From Drechslerella dactyloides (lineage: Eukaryota; Ascomycota; Orbiliomycetes; Orbiliales; Orbiliaceae), in NCBI GenBank assembly GCA_020064725.1, contig JAGTWJ010000007.1, positions 2,418,001 through 2,482,000 of the forward strand: a stretch of 64,000 bases of DNA. Reading direction: 5' to 3'. The notes beneath the pieces are model-generated. The model did no database searches. It saw nothing but the letters and a program-made list of their open reading frames with translations, and was not told the origin of the DNA. Shown here piece by piece: positions 20,805-32,794 of this stretch (positions are counted from its first letter, which is position 1; every line of letters starts with the position of its first letter). The translations under genes and the position numbers were made by a program.

Positions 20805-22419
20805 CTAATCCTCCTCCTCCGCAACCTCGACCGCCTTCCGCGCGGTCCTCCGCTCCCCGAAGCACTCGACGCCCAGCACACCCCATGCCTTCATCTTGCG
20901 CGCCCGCAACCTCAACATACTCTTCGAGACCGCCCTCCTTCCGCCGCGCACATGCCCACGCTTCCCGGTAACCTCGCCCTCCTGCCGTATCCGGCCCGCC
21001 ATCATGATGGGTATGGTCTCCAGACGGCCGACGGCGCGCTCGCGGTCGGTGAATTTGAGCTGGTACGGGTGTACCGCGACGTTGGGGGCGACCTTTAGCT
21101 CCGTGTTGGCTTCGAGGACCGGTGCCAGCCGCTCGGTTTGCGATTGGGCTGCGATCTGGAGGAAGCGTTTGAGCAGCTGGTTGACAGTGCGGACGTCGTT
21201 GATGATCGGGTCGTTGAGGCGGATGCCCGTTAGCTGCGTGCTGCGTTTGATAACCTATATACATAACCTCCCAGTCAGTCAATTGATCAATCTAAGGTTC
21301 AACAGGGGTTAGCTACGAGAGGGGTGAGGGTTCGTACCGCGAATTTGAGGATCTCATCCGTGAGCGGCAGGTTCATCCATTCGTCAGATGCAGCCCTCGG
21401 TATGTTGCCCGCGATATCCCGGTCAGCTGGCAACGGCTGCTTATCCGCCGTGTACTCCTGTATCCGCCGCATGATCTCCGGACTGCGGAAGTCGAAGCGG
21501 TAGCTGTGCGCGCTGCCCTCCGCGCGGGTGACGGCCACGTAGTCGGTGAGGTACTCTGGGCCGTGGTAGCGGACGCAGGCGGCTGTGGGTTTGGTGCCGG
21601 CGAGGGATGCCGCGTAGGTTTCTACTGCGGCGCGGCGAACGGCGGCGGTGATCTGCTCGGGGGTTGAGACGCGCTTTCCGAGGAATCTAGAGGACGATGC
21701 AACATTAGTATCATCGCCAATTGATCGTTATATCGACGAGTGAGTGTCTATATCGTCTTGGACCAGCACCAGCTCGCTGGTGTGAGAACATCGAGCTTGC
21801 AGCACAACCAGACGAGTATAGCCGGAGACTAGGAGCGATATATGACGGCGGAAGCATATTATCGATATGAAATGCTGTGAGAACAGCCAATTGATAGCTG
21901 CGTCGACGGGGGGGGGGGGGGGGTGGCATATGATAGTGGGGCTGCATTATCGATATCGCGAGAATAAGACGCTACTCACTTGACGAATTTATGTTTTGTG
22001 TCCCATTCGCGCCGCCGGAAGGCCCCCCGCGTGCCGACGATGAGCATGGCCCGCGCATCCGTGTCCGGCACGTACTCGGACGCCTGCTCGACCGAGACCT
22101 GCTGTTTCGCAGCCTTCCGCTTGTCCGCCACTTCTTTAGCCCGTTCCGCCTCCTCGGCTTCGAGCAGTGCGATCTCGCGCTTCTCTCGCTCCTCGGGCGT
22201 CAATTCTTTGTAGGGGTCCGCGGGGCCCGCGTCGCCCCAGATGCGCTTGCGGACGCGTTGGGCGCGGGTGAGGCCGTCGTCGTCGTCGGCGAGCCGGGGT
22301 GCAGTGGTGTGTATGCGGTGCGGGGAGGATGCCGTGGCGGCGACGACGAGCCGGCGGGAGGATGCCTGCGGTAGCTCCGCGAGGAGGACCCGCGAGAGGC
22401 GGGAGGCGAGTAGCTTCAT
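20805..22419 (-). CDS. Mitochondrial large-subunit ribosomal protein, mL50-like
   Basis: Three exons on the minus strand (22,419-21,980; 21,686-21,338; 21,254-20,805) join in frame to 412 residues. The first 45 residues are rich in Arg/Ser/Ala, lack acidic residues and end with RIHTTAPRLAD, typical of a mitochondrial presequence. The middle holds a charged helical stretch (EEREKREIALLEAEEAERAKEV). The C-terminal part (NVAVHPYQLKFTDRERAVGRL, then basic GKRGHVRGGRR) resembles fungal members of the Ribosomal_L50 (mL50) family, which sit in the mitochondrial large subunit. The family assignment is from memory of the conserved HP...DRE..VGR pattern and is less sure than the mitochondrial location. 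Intron 1 contains a run of 16 G (plus strand). The gene shares a 184-base divergent promoter with the CDK11-like kinase gene. Confidence 0.6.
21908..21923 (+). repeat. G16 homopolymer inside an intron
   Basis: Sixteen consecutive G on the plus strand lie in intron 1 of the mL50-like gene, so the transcript carries C16. Such tracts are prone to slippage and can fold into quadruplexes on the G strand. It could also mark an assembly error. Confidence 0.85.
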
Positions 22420-22603
22420 CGTGCGGTGGGTCGGTCTATCGTCGGCGCATTGTCGTCGTCGTGAATGTGCTATGGTGGTTGGTGAAGTTGGAATTTTTTT
22501 CTGCGTTAGAACGCAGCTAGCTCGGCTGGGTGCCCAAAACGGGCGGCCGGCGTCGATGCTTCACGTTTCCACCGTCCGTCCGTCCCTCAACCACGCTGTC
22601 GCC
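22420..22603. promoter_or_regulatory. Compact divergent promoter with a 7-bp inverted repeat
   Basis: Only 184 bases separate the start codons of the mL50-like gene (minus) and the CDK11-like gene (plus). A perfect inverted repeat, CTGCGTT-AG-AACGCAG, lies at 22,501-22,516 near the middle. It could be a binding site acting on both genes; this is inference from position and symmetry only. Confidence 0.5.
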
Positions 22604-24158
22604 ATGTCGTCGTCGAAAAAGTCCCGTTGGGAGACCGATGCCGCCGAAGACGCCGAGGAGGCAGCGCGCCGGAAGGCCGCGAAGGAGGCCAAGCGGCTGA
22701 AGAAAGCCCAGAAGGCCGAGGAGGAAGCTGCCGCCCTCGCCGTGTCGGACGAGCCGCCGTCGAAGCGGCGCAAGGTCTCGACGGAGCCCGACGATGTCGC
22801 CTCCACGACGCAGGCCGTATCTTCATCGGGCCCCGCGAACGACCGTGATGACGGCGAGTCGCGCCTGCTGCGGTTCCCCGCGGCGGCAATCCAGCCGTGC
22901 AATTCGGTCGACGACTACGAGCCCCTCAACCGCATCGAAGAGGGCACCTACGGCGTCGTCTCGCGCGCGCGGCACCTCTTCACGGGCGAGGTCGTCGCGC
23001 TGAAGAAGCTCAAGCTGGAGAAGGAGACGGATGGGTTCCCGATCACCAGTCTGCGCGAGATCCAGACGCTGATGGCCGCGCGACACCCGCATGTCGTCAA
23101 CCTGCGCGAGGTCGTCGTCGGCGAGCAGCTCAACCAGTTCGTCTCTCGCCCCTCACCCTCGATCTATATCTTGACCACACACGTATACATACATCGATGA
23201 GATTACATGGCAGTGGCTAATACCGGCCAGGGTTTACATAGTCATGGACTTTATCGAACACGACCTCAAGACCCTCCTCGACGACATGCCCGAACCCTTC
23301 CTGCAATCCGAGGTCAAAACACTCATGCTGCAGCTCCTCTCCGCCACGTCGACCATGCACGCAAACTGGATCATGCACCGCGACCTCAAGACGTCGAACC
23401 TGCTCATGAACAACCGCGGGCAGATCAAAGTCGCGGACTTTGGTCTCGCGCGGACCTTCGGCGACCCCTGTCCGCCGTTGACGCAGCTGGTCGTCACGCT
23501 GTGGTACCGCAGTCCCGAGCTGTTGCTGGGAGCGGAGAAGTACGGGCCTGCGGTTGACATATGGAGCATCGGGTGCATCTTTGCCGAGCTGATATTGAAG
23601 GAGCCGCTGCTCCAGGGCAAGAGCGAGATCGACCAGCTGTCCAAGATATTCGAGCTGATGGGCGTGCCGACGGACGCGAACTGGCCGGGCTGGCGCCGAC
23701 TGCCCAATTCTAAGAGTTTGAACTTTCCGCGCACAAAGCAGACGTACGTTCACACACTCCCTACACTTGTTCACCCAACCTGCGTCTGCAGAACTCAAGC
23801 TGATTAACATCGTAGAACCGGCCACTTGCTGCGGTCTAAATTCCCACTGCTGACGGCCAACGGCGTCGCGCTGCTCGCCTCCCTCCTTTCCCTCGACCCG
23901 GAGCAGCGTATCACCGCCGACGACGCCCTCAAGCACCCCTACTTCCGTGAAGACCCCAAACCCAAATCCGAGGCCATGTTCCCAACCTTCCCCTCACGCG
24001 CAGGGCAGGAGAAACGTCGCCGCGTCAGCCCGTCGGCCCCGGAGCGTGGGGACGCACCGCAGCTGTTTGGCGACGTCGGGCTCGAAGGGCGGAGTGGCCT
24101 CTTTGCGGGGATGGAGGAGGAAGAAGTCGGCGGTGGGTTCTCGTTGCGTGTTCACTAG
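22604..24158 (+). CDS. CDK11/PITSLRE-type cyclin-dependent kinase
   Basis: Three exons (22,604-23,136; 23,231-23,743; 23,816-24,158) give 462 residues. Residues 1-95 are a Lys/Glu/Ala-rich helix and a basic nuclear-type signal (PPSKRRK, 51-57). The kinase domain follows: glycine loop EEGTYGVV (112-119), catalytic Lys in VALKK (131-135), the cyclin-binding helix PITSLRE (146-152), HRDLKTSN (227-234), DFG (247-249) and activation-loop TLWYRSPE (Thr267). The exact PITSLRE helix, in place of PSTAIRE, places it with CDK11, whose animal members act with cyclin L in transcription and splicing. The N-terminal extension is much shorter than in animal CDK11, as usual in fungi. Its ATG follows the shared promoter, and the upstream open frame has no better start. 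A close alternative, CDK10, is disfavoured by the PITSLRE helix and the tail. Confidence 0.93.
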
Positions 24159-24967
24159 CGGGTGCATACATATATCATGGTGTAGACGTATATACGTACA
24201 TATGATATTTCGACGTTTATGGGACTTTGTGGTCTGGTGTTACACGACACGATTCGGCTTGCTGTGCACGGGTTGTGCCAGCATGGTACACAGTATATAA
24301 CCAGGGAATGGGAAGGTACAAAGTTTAGATCTTAGGAGGGATAGAAAGAGAGAGTCGCACTCGATTGAGACCATCATGAATCCAACAGTGCACACCATGC
24401 TAGAGACCGTCCGTTGCGTTAAAACACCGTCCAAATGCTGAATAGATAAAATACATCATCGCAAGTAGTATCGTACGTTGTCCAGCACCGGTATAGCATC
24501 GCCTTGAACACCAGGCTCTTTCTTCTCCGTCGCCATTAATCGAGATGATGATAGGGAGGGGGCTCAAGCTCACCCATCCGGTTGCAAGTCCAATGTTACG
24601 CCGTAGACTCCGACAAGTCCAAATCCAGCTGCCTGGTAACCAGCAGCCAGCGAGATCCATCCCACCACATCCCCATCCATCATACAGTCCAACATGCACG
24701 ATATCCCCCTTCGCTCGCCTCGCTGGATTCGAGGCGAGCTTGCCACTTCCCTGCAGTCATACCGTCGCCGCGCATTCCTCATGCACGTCTCCTTGCCTGT
24801 CAGCCAGGAGTATCGATTCAAAGATCTCCAATCACGCCACTTCCTACTGCATTCCCACGGCTCCACGTCTATCCGCCGCTCAATACCAACTTTTTTCCAA
24901 AAGCAAAGTCCCGAAAAGAAAATAAAATGCTGCAGCACATCCATGAAGAAAAAAAAAAGCAGACACC
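24159..24967. other. Intergenic, no gene seen
   Basis: Overlapping short frames on both strands have no recognisable content. The part nearest 24,158 holds the 3' end region of the kinase gene, and the part near 24,968 the 3' end of the small membrane protein gene (minus), so the two genes converge here. An A-rich tract lies near 24,918-24,960. Confidence 0.5.
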
Positions 24968-25816
24968 TCAAACACTCCCTGCGTCAAGCTTACCGGGTGG
25001 GAAGCTGCTCGTAACTCCGGCCTTGGGGATCCTATTCCTCCGAACGAAAATCCAGGTCAGTTGCGTCGAAGAGAGCGATCGATTGGGTGAGGACACTCGT
25101 TGTTGATCCTACGAAGTGAGGGGTAGAGCGAAGGCGAGGGGTGTATTTTATGCGCAAATGCACGACAACGTGCGAGAGAGGAAGAATAGTGGTCCGTCAC
25201 GTACCAGCCAAGCGGAAACCCAAGGCTTCACAGCTGCGTAAATCAGCAGCACGACAGTCGCCGATATGAAGATCAGGACGACGGCTTCGTCCTTTACGGA
25301 GTCTCGTTCTGCGATGGAAGAAGAAAAGATGCGGTCAGCAGGTCGGTTCCTTCGCGTTCTCTCGCCCATCCATCGATTCGTTTATTCACTCTATTCTTCC
25401 GCTTCCGTCTGTCGACACGGCAGACAGACAGACAGACACCGTCGATGCACTCCTGGCCTGTTGGAAGGGGAGCGCATCGACAGTCCACCTCGACGCAAGG
25501 TCGCTACGTCACGCTAACTGCCATCCAGCAATCCAGCACCCAAGAAGGGAAAGTACATACGAAAGCACGACGTCGATATCTCCTCCTCCTTCTTGCCATC
25601 GCAAATGTTGATGTTCGACGACCGGCAGAAGCTGCGATTGCAGTCCAGGCACGTCAGCGCCTTGGGGTCGTCATGGTCCAGCGGGATGATGATCGAAGCC
25701 GAGCCACAGGTGCACTTGCAGTACGACAGCGGGTCGGCGGCGGCGGCGAGTGCGAGCAGGAATGACAGGCCCAGCAGCAGCTGGAGGAGGAAGAGGCTGG
25801 GCCGCGCGCGGGACAT
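24968..25816 (-). CDS. Small single-pass membrane protein with Cys-rich ectodomain
   Basis: Exon 1 (25,816-25,561) and exon 2 (25,308-25,205) are well supported: together they read a signal peptide (LLQLLLGLSFLLALAAAA, about residues 9-26), a lumenal or extracellular part with six Cys (CKCTC, LTCLDCNRSFC, ICDGKKEEEISTSCF), and a C-terminal membrane helix (AVVLIFISATVVLLIYAAV). The layout, CxCxC...TCxDCNRxFC...CxGxKEE then a membrane helix, matches a conserved fungal protein of unknown function that I remember but cannot name. The end is uncertain. A third exon at 25,021-24,968 (reading AGVTSSFPPG) after a 183-base intron with a CTGAC branch is my preferred model; reading straight on from exon 2 would end at 25,148. 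Confidence 0.6.
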
Positions 25817-26135
25817 GATGGATGGGGGTGTGAATGGACGGCTAGCGGTATGTAAGGGGAGCGAAGCAATGGCGCTAGCGCTTTGGGCACCGCCCGGTTG
25901 GCCTAGAACGAGCTGACGGACGAGGTGGGCGGACGGAACTCGATTTCGCGAGGCGAGGGAGCGAGCGAGTGCGAGGATGGTTGGAAGGACGAGTGGTGTG
26001 CCAGGGAATGGATCGGGGAGTCGGGTCAGCTAAGTACGGCGACGGAGGAGGAGGTTGGCTTGGCTGCATGCAAGCGCTGGCTGCGAGCACTGGCGGTGGG
26101 TACTTGTTTCGATGTCGTCGCGATGTCGGCAAACA

Positions 26136-26168
<33 letters not shown>

Positions 26169-27999
26169 CTGGCTGGAGAACGTGTGGCGGCGGTCTGGCC
26201 CGGACGACACGCAACACATTTTGCGCCCTGGCCGACACGCGACGCCACAAACTGGCGCCGTATCTGTACTTCTCGCGATGCACGGTGTCCGCCAACCACA
26301 ACATCGTGTAGACGTCCCTCAGAGCGACGACGGTGAGGGCGGCGGGCTGTGCTGCTCCACCATCAATTCTAGCGGGCCCTGGCGTGGCCGTTCCGGGTGC
26401 ATTAATCTACAGAAATGCGGACGGGTGTGTGCTGTCCTGCAGCGAGGGACGCTGCAGTGCAGGCACGGCAGGTCATCTGAGCTCCGACTTTGCCAAAACC
26501 GTCTCCTGGCTTGACCTCGATCGTCGGCCATCTCCATCTACGCGTCACTAAATTTCGACTCCAACATCAGTCCGGCCGGCAGTTAATTAAGTCCTTACTT
26601 ACTTAGTTGACAAATGAAAAAAAAAACTCTTTTGAGCACCTCAGACGGGCAGCCTGCATCGACGATGATGTGATGGCTGTTCGCCAGCTGGGCAGGTCAC
26701 CGCAATTAATGCAATTCCTGTTCAGCTCCCTGCATTCCGCAATCTAGATTCCGTTCTGTTCGCCCCGAGAACAGCCCCTCCTCGCCCGGCCGTCGAATGG
26801 GAAGCCGTCGCGCGCTGGCGCGGTGGGGCCGCCCTTCGTGTGGCTTGTCGTCTCCTTACGTCCCTCTCCGAGCAAGGTAAAAAATGCAATCTTCTCAGCA
26901 AGAAAACCTAAAATTCAAAGCTAACTTAGCAAATAAAAAAAAAAAATCCAACAAAATATCCTTTCGCCTCCTCTGTTAGGACAGGCGTGACCGCGAATGG
27001 CATCTGGTGATTCGCTCGATCGATTGCATGCAGGAGCCCTCCAGGCCGTGCTGCAGGGAGTCCTCTCGATCGCCCCACGTACGGACGCGATTGGGGGCGA
27101 TACAATATAATTTATCACCACATCGGGCTGTTTTGGTTTTCTCGCTCGAGGGCTGCGGTGCTGGCAATCAGCCAACCAACTGCGTCAACGGCTGCCATGG
27201 GCTCCTCCTTGCCGGCTGCCGGGCTGATAGCAAACGCAAGTCCGTGCTAGATTCGATGCAATTCCCTCGAGATGTGGATTATATTACGGGATTCCCTGTA
27301 CTTAATATGATGTACTGTACATGTACATTTACATACATGCACACATTACATGCTGCGGACGGGCTTCTCGCTTCGAGTTTCTATCGGACTCCCGCTTCAG
27401 GGCCCATCCGTTCCAGCCAGCAGGAAGATCGATCATCGGGGTATATAGTCCAGGACTAGCGTCCATACCTCGATCGTCTTTTCCTTCTATCCGTCCGTCA
27501 GCTGGGCCCGTCTCTCTTAATTCTCCCTTCCTCTCCGGATTGCAAATTGCTCTTGCCGCATGCTCTGGACGTCACTATCCTTACGCATCGATCCTATCTC
27601 ATGACTTTAACGGCCGCTGTTTTAAACCCTTCTACCCTTAATTTTTGACCTTCTCCCTTCTGATTAGTCGAAAGCCACCTCTCGCTGAGACAATCGCTCT
27701 AGGCAGTCGGGTCGATAGGTTTCAGATATCAAATTCTCAGGGAATCCCGCTATCGATCCGCGGGTCATTCCCAACGTCTGATACATAGATCAGGCCCCGC
27801 TGTACGCTGATAGACCGGCTATATATCGTATACTGCCTCGCATCTTCATTTCTGCACATATTTGCATTTTCGCTGGTACCTTCATACAAGCTTAGAGCCC
27901 GTGCCCAATCGTATCATATTTGCATCTTCATATCGATTTTCCTCTTTAAAACGTTCTCTGTTCCAGTGTTGATATCCATCTTGTAATATCCTTGTTGAA
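25817..27999. other. Long intergenic region with (GGCT)n microsatellite
   Basis: About 2.2 kb without a supported gene. A (GGCT)n run of about seven units lies at 26,136-26,166. Poly-A runs are seen near 26,617 and 26,935. The distal end must include the promoter and leader of the receptor gene at 28,000, and the proximal end the promoter of the small membrane protein gene on the minus strand. Frames on both strands across the microsatellite encode AGWL/ASQP repeats and were rejected. Confidence 0.5.
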
Positions 28000-30207
28000 A
28001 TGTCGCCACCTGCCGGTATGGGGACGTACCAGGCCTGGCGCGAGCACCACCTGGCCGGCGTCGTGCTAGCCGGCTCCGTGCTCTCCATTATCGGGTCGCT
28101 CTACATGATCATGGGCTTTATCGTGAGTTGATACATTACTATTCGAATAGATTCAAAATATAATAGAGACTGACTTGAGCAGTTTCTAAAAACACTACGG
28201 ACGTTCAGACACCAATTGATCCTTGGTAAGCATCTATATCATATTTGATCGCGTGGCATGCTAACAGGTTGTAGGCCTCGCTATCAGCGACCTCCTTCTC
28301 GCTCTCAGCTTCTTCGTGCCATCGGTGTCCATGCTGCTCGGGGACGAAAACTCGTCACCGGACAGCCGCAACTTTTGCACCGTCAACGGCTTCTTCATCC
28401 AATTCTTCTTCCTGCAGAGTGCGATCCCCCTCCATCACCTTATCAACCACTGAATGTTATATGCTAACTTGTATTTATAGTCGACCTGTGGCAGCTCACG
28501 ATTGCCATCACGACGGTGGTCTTCCTCCTGTGGCCGTGCAGCACGCTCGACTGGGCGCGCGAGCGCATCTACGTCCTGTGGATAATACCGTGGGTCGCCT
28601 CTCTCGCCATCGGAATGATCGCCTACGGCGTCTGGGGCTACCACGACCTCGGCACCTGTACGTTCCACCACATACATATCATTGTAACAAGAGGATAACG
28701 CAGGGCTAACGGAGCGGTGTAGACTGCTGGCTGGAGCCGCCTATGGTCCGCCTGTTCTTCAACTACATCCCCCGCTGGGTCATCATCATCACCTGCCTGA
28801 TAACCTACGGCTGGATCTTCTGGCTCATCCGCAAGGTCCGCATGAACGCCGAGCGGGAACGGCAGTACCGCCTCGCAAACACGCCGCAGCCGCCCACCGT
28901 CGAGGTGAAGGCGCCGATAACCCCGCCGGTCTCCCTGGCCTCGGAGCGCGATGCGAAAGAACCCGAGGTGACGGAAATGGAGATCACGCCTGTTGAAGAT
29001 GTCCCCATCTTCATCGTCGAGTCGGAATCCGGGTCGTCGTCCAGCGCGAGTCTAGCCTCATCCAGCGCGTCGTCCGGACCGATCGTGTTTCCCCGGTGCA
29101 TCGCCGACGACCTCGCGCGCGCGGCTATGGCGACGGCGACAACGGTGCAGTCGTCGACGTTCGGCGTTCCAGCCGCCAGTACCGTCGCCACGAGCGTTGC
29201 CGCCACGATAGCGCCGACGCCGCCCCCGTTCGACGAGGAGGAGCACCAGCGGCGGCAGGTGCGCAAGATTGCGATACAGCTGATATCGTTCCCGCTCGCG
29301 ACGGCGCTGCTGTGGACTGTGCCGACGGCTGTGATGATCTACCAGGTTATCCACGGGGCTGACTCGGTCAACGTCCACGTCGATGGCTTCGCACAGGTGA
29401 GATCAATATCCCCTCCATCAATACCCAATCCCCAACAAACACCCATGTTGCAAATTTAAGCCGATGCGAGATCTATCCCTTCGCAGCCAAAGGAAGGCGT
29501 CTGGCTTGTGAGATAAGATCTATTCTGCATACGTGATGTCTGTGGGTGTGTCGCACAGGCACATGACGTGCAGGGATCGCACGACAGGGTTGCCTCAAAG
29601 CCAGGCGCTATAGACACAGGGTTGCTTTTAACCTTATTGCCCACATGCATGCACGCACGTCCGTCGATTCGGTACGGCTCACTCCGAATATATTGGCTAA
29701 CATCGACGATTTAGATGCTGCTGGTATTCAACGGCTTTGTCGACGCACACATATACGGTACGTTAACGTTCCCCCCACGTTTAATAAAAAATAACACAAG
29801 TTTCCGCCATGTAAATAGCCGGAGCATACGTACCCCCTGTCTTCCATATCACATTCTTCCACTATCCCCCATACTACACTACACTATACCACCCTATACC
29901 ATACTACACCATACCGTACTACACTATACAATCCTACATCACTATAATATAGTATAGTATATGCACTGGATTATATTGGGATAAGGGTTGTGCTGACTAC
30001 TGTACAGGCTTCAACGAACGCACAGCAATGGGCTGGAAAGAGCGAATCCGCGGCGGCGGCCGCTACAACGACGACGTGCAAGAAATGCCCGGCCGGGCAC
30101 CCGCGGCGCCCCGGCCGTCCACGCCGATTCCCATGGCTGACATGTCACGAACGGATGGACGACCTAGCGATAATAACACCCACGCTCACACCGACGATAT
30201 GGTGTGA
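28000..30207 (+). CDS. Seven-transmembrane G-protein-coupled receptor (Git3/cAMP receptor-like)
   Basis: Seven exons (28,000-28,122; 28,183-28,225; 28,275-28,418; 28,481-28,657; 28,723-29,396; 29,715-29,757; 30,008-30,207) join in frame to 467 residues. Helices in order: TM1 with LAGVVLAGSVLSIIGSLYMI, TM2 with LILGLAISDLLLALSFF, TM3 with FFIQFFFLQIDLWQLTIAI, TM4 IYVLWIIPWVASLAIGMIAYG, TM5 after a YCWLEPP loop (RWVIIITCLITYGWIFWLI), TM6 (IAIQLISFPLATALLWTVP) and TM7 on the small sixth exon (LLVFNGFVDAHIYG). A Cys in the TM3 entry and Cys in YCW could form the usual disulfide. The third inner loop is long (about 130 residues), Ser/Ala/Pro-rich. The pattern fits fungal glucose/cAMP-receptor-like GPCRs that feed the cAMP pathway; the ligand is unknown. 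Introns 5 and 6 (318 and 250 bases) are unusually long for this window. Confidence 0.8.
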
Positions 30208-31466
30208 TGCCGTTGATAGGATGTACCATGACCAAGGTATAGTATATTTGTAAGAAGTTGTGTATGGATGGTGTATATGATTGGTAAGGAACCGGTACTT
30301 ACCACGGATGGAGAAAAGCACATGACTATATGGTGCAGTCGACTAAAATCCTTTTTTTTTGTTTGGTTTTTGTTGGTTTTGCGTTTAGTGTATATGCAGG
30401 CGGTTGACGGCCGTCTGTTCTGTCTGTCTGTTCTGGTCTGCATATGGTGTTTCGGGTATTCTGCTCCGCAAGGTCGATTGATTAATCGGCTATCGATCGA
30501 TCGGTTTCCGGTGATGAGTTATGATTTTTGACGTCGTATTTTTGCATGGGAGTACATCATACTGCTATTATATATATATATCCTTCACCTGTTCATTTTA
30601 TCCGTCTATCTTTTAGCATTCGTGTATCAAGTTTATACCTACCTACCTACTTATCCATGCATTCTTTAAGTTTTGGGTCATATATATATATAACCCATGG
30701 CCATCTTCACTTCCGATGTAACGGCATGATATCCCCTCTCGTTAATATCTCAAAATTCGATAGAATGAATCCTATACTCCGTGCAGCACTCTACATTTTC
30801 GGCCTAATCGATAGAGTATGAATATGACCAGGTACACCCGCCCATGTGATAAAATGGCCGGGGATATTTATCCGGACTCCGAAAGCCAGCCCAGCTCTCG
30901 GATGGAGGTAATATTAATATAATATCTGCAGCTGTGTTTCAAAGTTGCAAGCTATACACCCATTGCGTAAGCCTTAGGGCTGTCAATATTAAGTCCAATG
31001 ACCCATAACCTGACTGTACTGTTGCATGTTGTTGTAAACGCAAAGTTAATCTCGAGACTGTTGATTTCTTAGAGTCGATATTCCTTAAATATATCGGTAG
31101 GCGAGAAAGCGTACGAATCGTGCTCAAACCGCGAATCTACAATGATGAAGACTATGTACTATACCGGATCTAACTAGCTGAGATACATTATCCGTCGAAC
31201 GTGCAAAACAGCAAAATGCCGTCGATGGAAAAAAGAAAAAAACGTGATTAGAAGACACGCCAACCGTATACGTTTGCGCCCACCCCTAGCTCATACCGTA
31301 TCGCTCATAACATAACCAACTGATACTCCAACAACAAATACAACAACCGCACAGCAAGAAAGATACATGGATATGGATATGGCGGTACCAGGCACCGTGG
31401 TATTAGCAGTAGTGCCATAGATGCCAGATGTCGAAATAAAGGATGCAGCGTAGAGTAGTGTATGTA
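30208..31466. other. Convergent intergenic region, AT-rich
   Basis: About 1.26 kb between the 3' ends of the receptor gene and the DUF5672 gene. It contains TATATA runs (near 30,570 and 30,680), a T-rich tract near 30,350 and a CCTACCTACCTAC repeat near 30,638. No supported gene. Confidence 0.55.
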
Positions 31467-32789
31467 TCATATGAGGACGGCGGACTCCAACTCGGCGGGT
31501 GCGTCCCGCTTCCAGTTCTGCCGCTTGGGACAGGCTTCGTTGTCGGGGAAGTAGCGCTCTTCGTCCATGGGGAGCATCATCTTGAGTTCGGGGCAGTATT
31601 CCCAGAGGTGGTCGCGCAGTTCTTTTGTGCCAAAGTTTTTGGAGTGCAGGTATTCGCCGCCCTTGCCGGTGTGGTAGCTGTAATAAAAATTGGTCAGCGG
31701 CTCATCCTTGAATTACGAATGTCCAGTGTTAAGGAGCAGAGATGGGGGGATGGTGAATATGAGGCACTCTCGACATAGCTCGCTGCGCCTAATCGAGTGT
31801 TAGACTGGAAATGGGAGGACTCACCCCATCGGCCGGTCCGAGTAGAGCATCTCGGCGGAGAACAGCTTCTGCACCGTCCCGTTCGCCATGTGCGCGCCAG
31901 GCAACATGGCCAGCCGCGACGTCAGCCAGACGTCCTCGCCCTGGCTGTGCGGCTGGCGGACCTGGTTCTCGAGCACCTTGATGATGCGGGAGACCCGGCG
32001 GATGCTGAGGCCGCCGTTGCCGCCATACTTGGCGCCCTCGTACCAGCTGGCGCCGACCCAGTCGTAGATGAGCCAGTCGTCGAGGTTCTGGCCGGAGTTG
32101 GCGCACATCATCGCGTCCGTCTGGAAGACGAGCAGGTATTCGGCCGGCGCGAGGACGTCGCGGTAGAAGGTTAGGTTCGTGAAGGTTTGCGAGGTGGCTT
32201 CCTGTCCGTCCAGCCGGAAGCCCTCGGGGAGGAGCTCGACGTCGAGCTTGCCGTCGTCGACGTGGTTGCGGACGATGCGGGACCGGCGGAGGTGCTCCAC
32301 GGACTCGTTCGTGCCGAAGAACTTGAACCGCCCTGTGTCATGATCTCGTTAGACAGCTGGTCTTGTATACATCGTAGACAGCGGCCTCTACGTGCTGTAG
32401 TACTGTATTGCGGGCTCCGCGTTGTCTTGATACTAGACTAGACGTGCTTCTGGTTCACGAAACAGGGTAGTCTTGTATTGCGGGCTCAACGCGGAGCTTC
32501 TTAATACTAGACTAGAAACAGGGTTGGATGGGGTCTTACAGTCCGGCGGCACGACGCTCATGTAGTGCAGCAGCAGCGGCGTCAGGTGCGGCATCGCGCG
32601 ACCTTCGATGAGCAGCGCAACCTTGGTCTCGTTGAACGGCGAGCGCGGCGGGTGGCCAAACTCGACCTTGACGTGCGGCATGTGGGACATGACATCGCGC
32701 GAGGTGCTCGGGAAGAGCACGCCGGCCCAGACGACGAACAGCAGGATGACGGGCAGGGCGGCCCGTCGGATGGCCGCCGTGTGCATCAT
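31467..32789 (-). CDS. DUF5672-family type II membrane glycosyltransferase-like protein
   Basis: Three minus-strand exons (32,789-32,540; 32,332-31,825; 31,677-31,467) join to 322 residues. A short cytosolic start is followed by one membrane anchor (LPVILLFVVWAGVLF, about residues 12-26), so it is probably a Golgi type II protein. The lumenal part has the pattern I associate with DUF5672: KVALLIEGR, WRFKFFGT, LVFQTDAMMC (a QTD motif in place of a classical DxD), WVGASWYEG, GGNGGLSIRR and QGEDVW. These suggest a nucleotide-sugar transferase fold, but the substrate is unknown. The C-terminal exon is rich in charged residues and ends SAVLI. The upstream DNA carries a minisatellite that begins almost at the start codon. 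Confidence 0.8.
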
Positions 32790-32794
32790 CGTGG

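Noticed and set aside
26026..26336. Frames across the (GGCT)n microsatellite
   Set aside because: All are products of a tetranucleotide repeat open in several frames (AGWL and ASQP repeats), not a gene.
29780..29970. ACTACACTATACCA repeats in receptor intron 6 as a possible element
   Set aside because: A local low-complexity run within an intron; no terminal repeats or target-site duplication visible.
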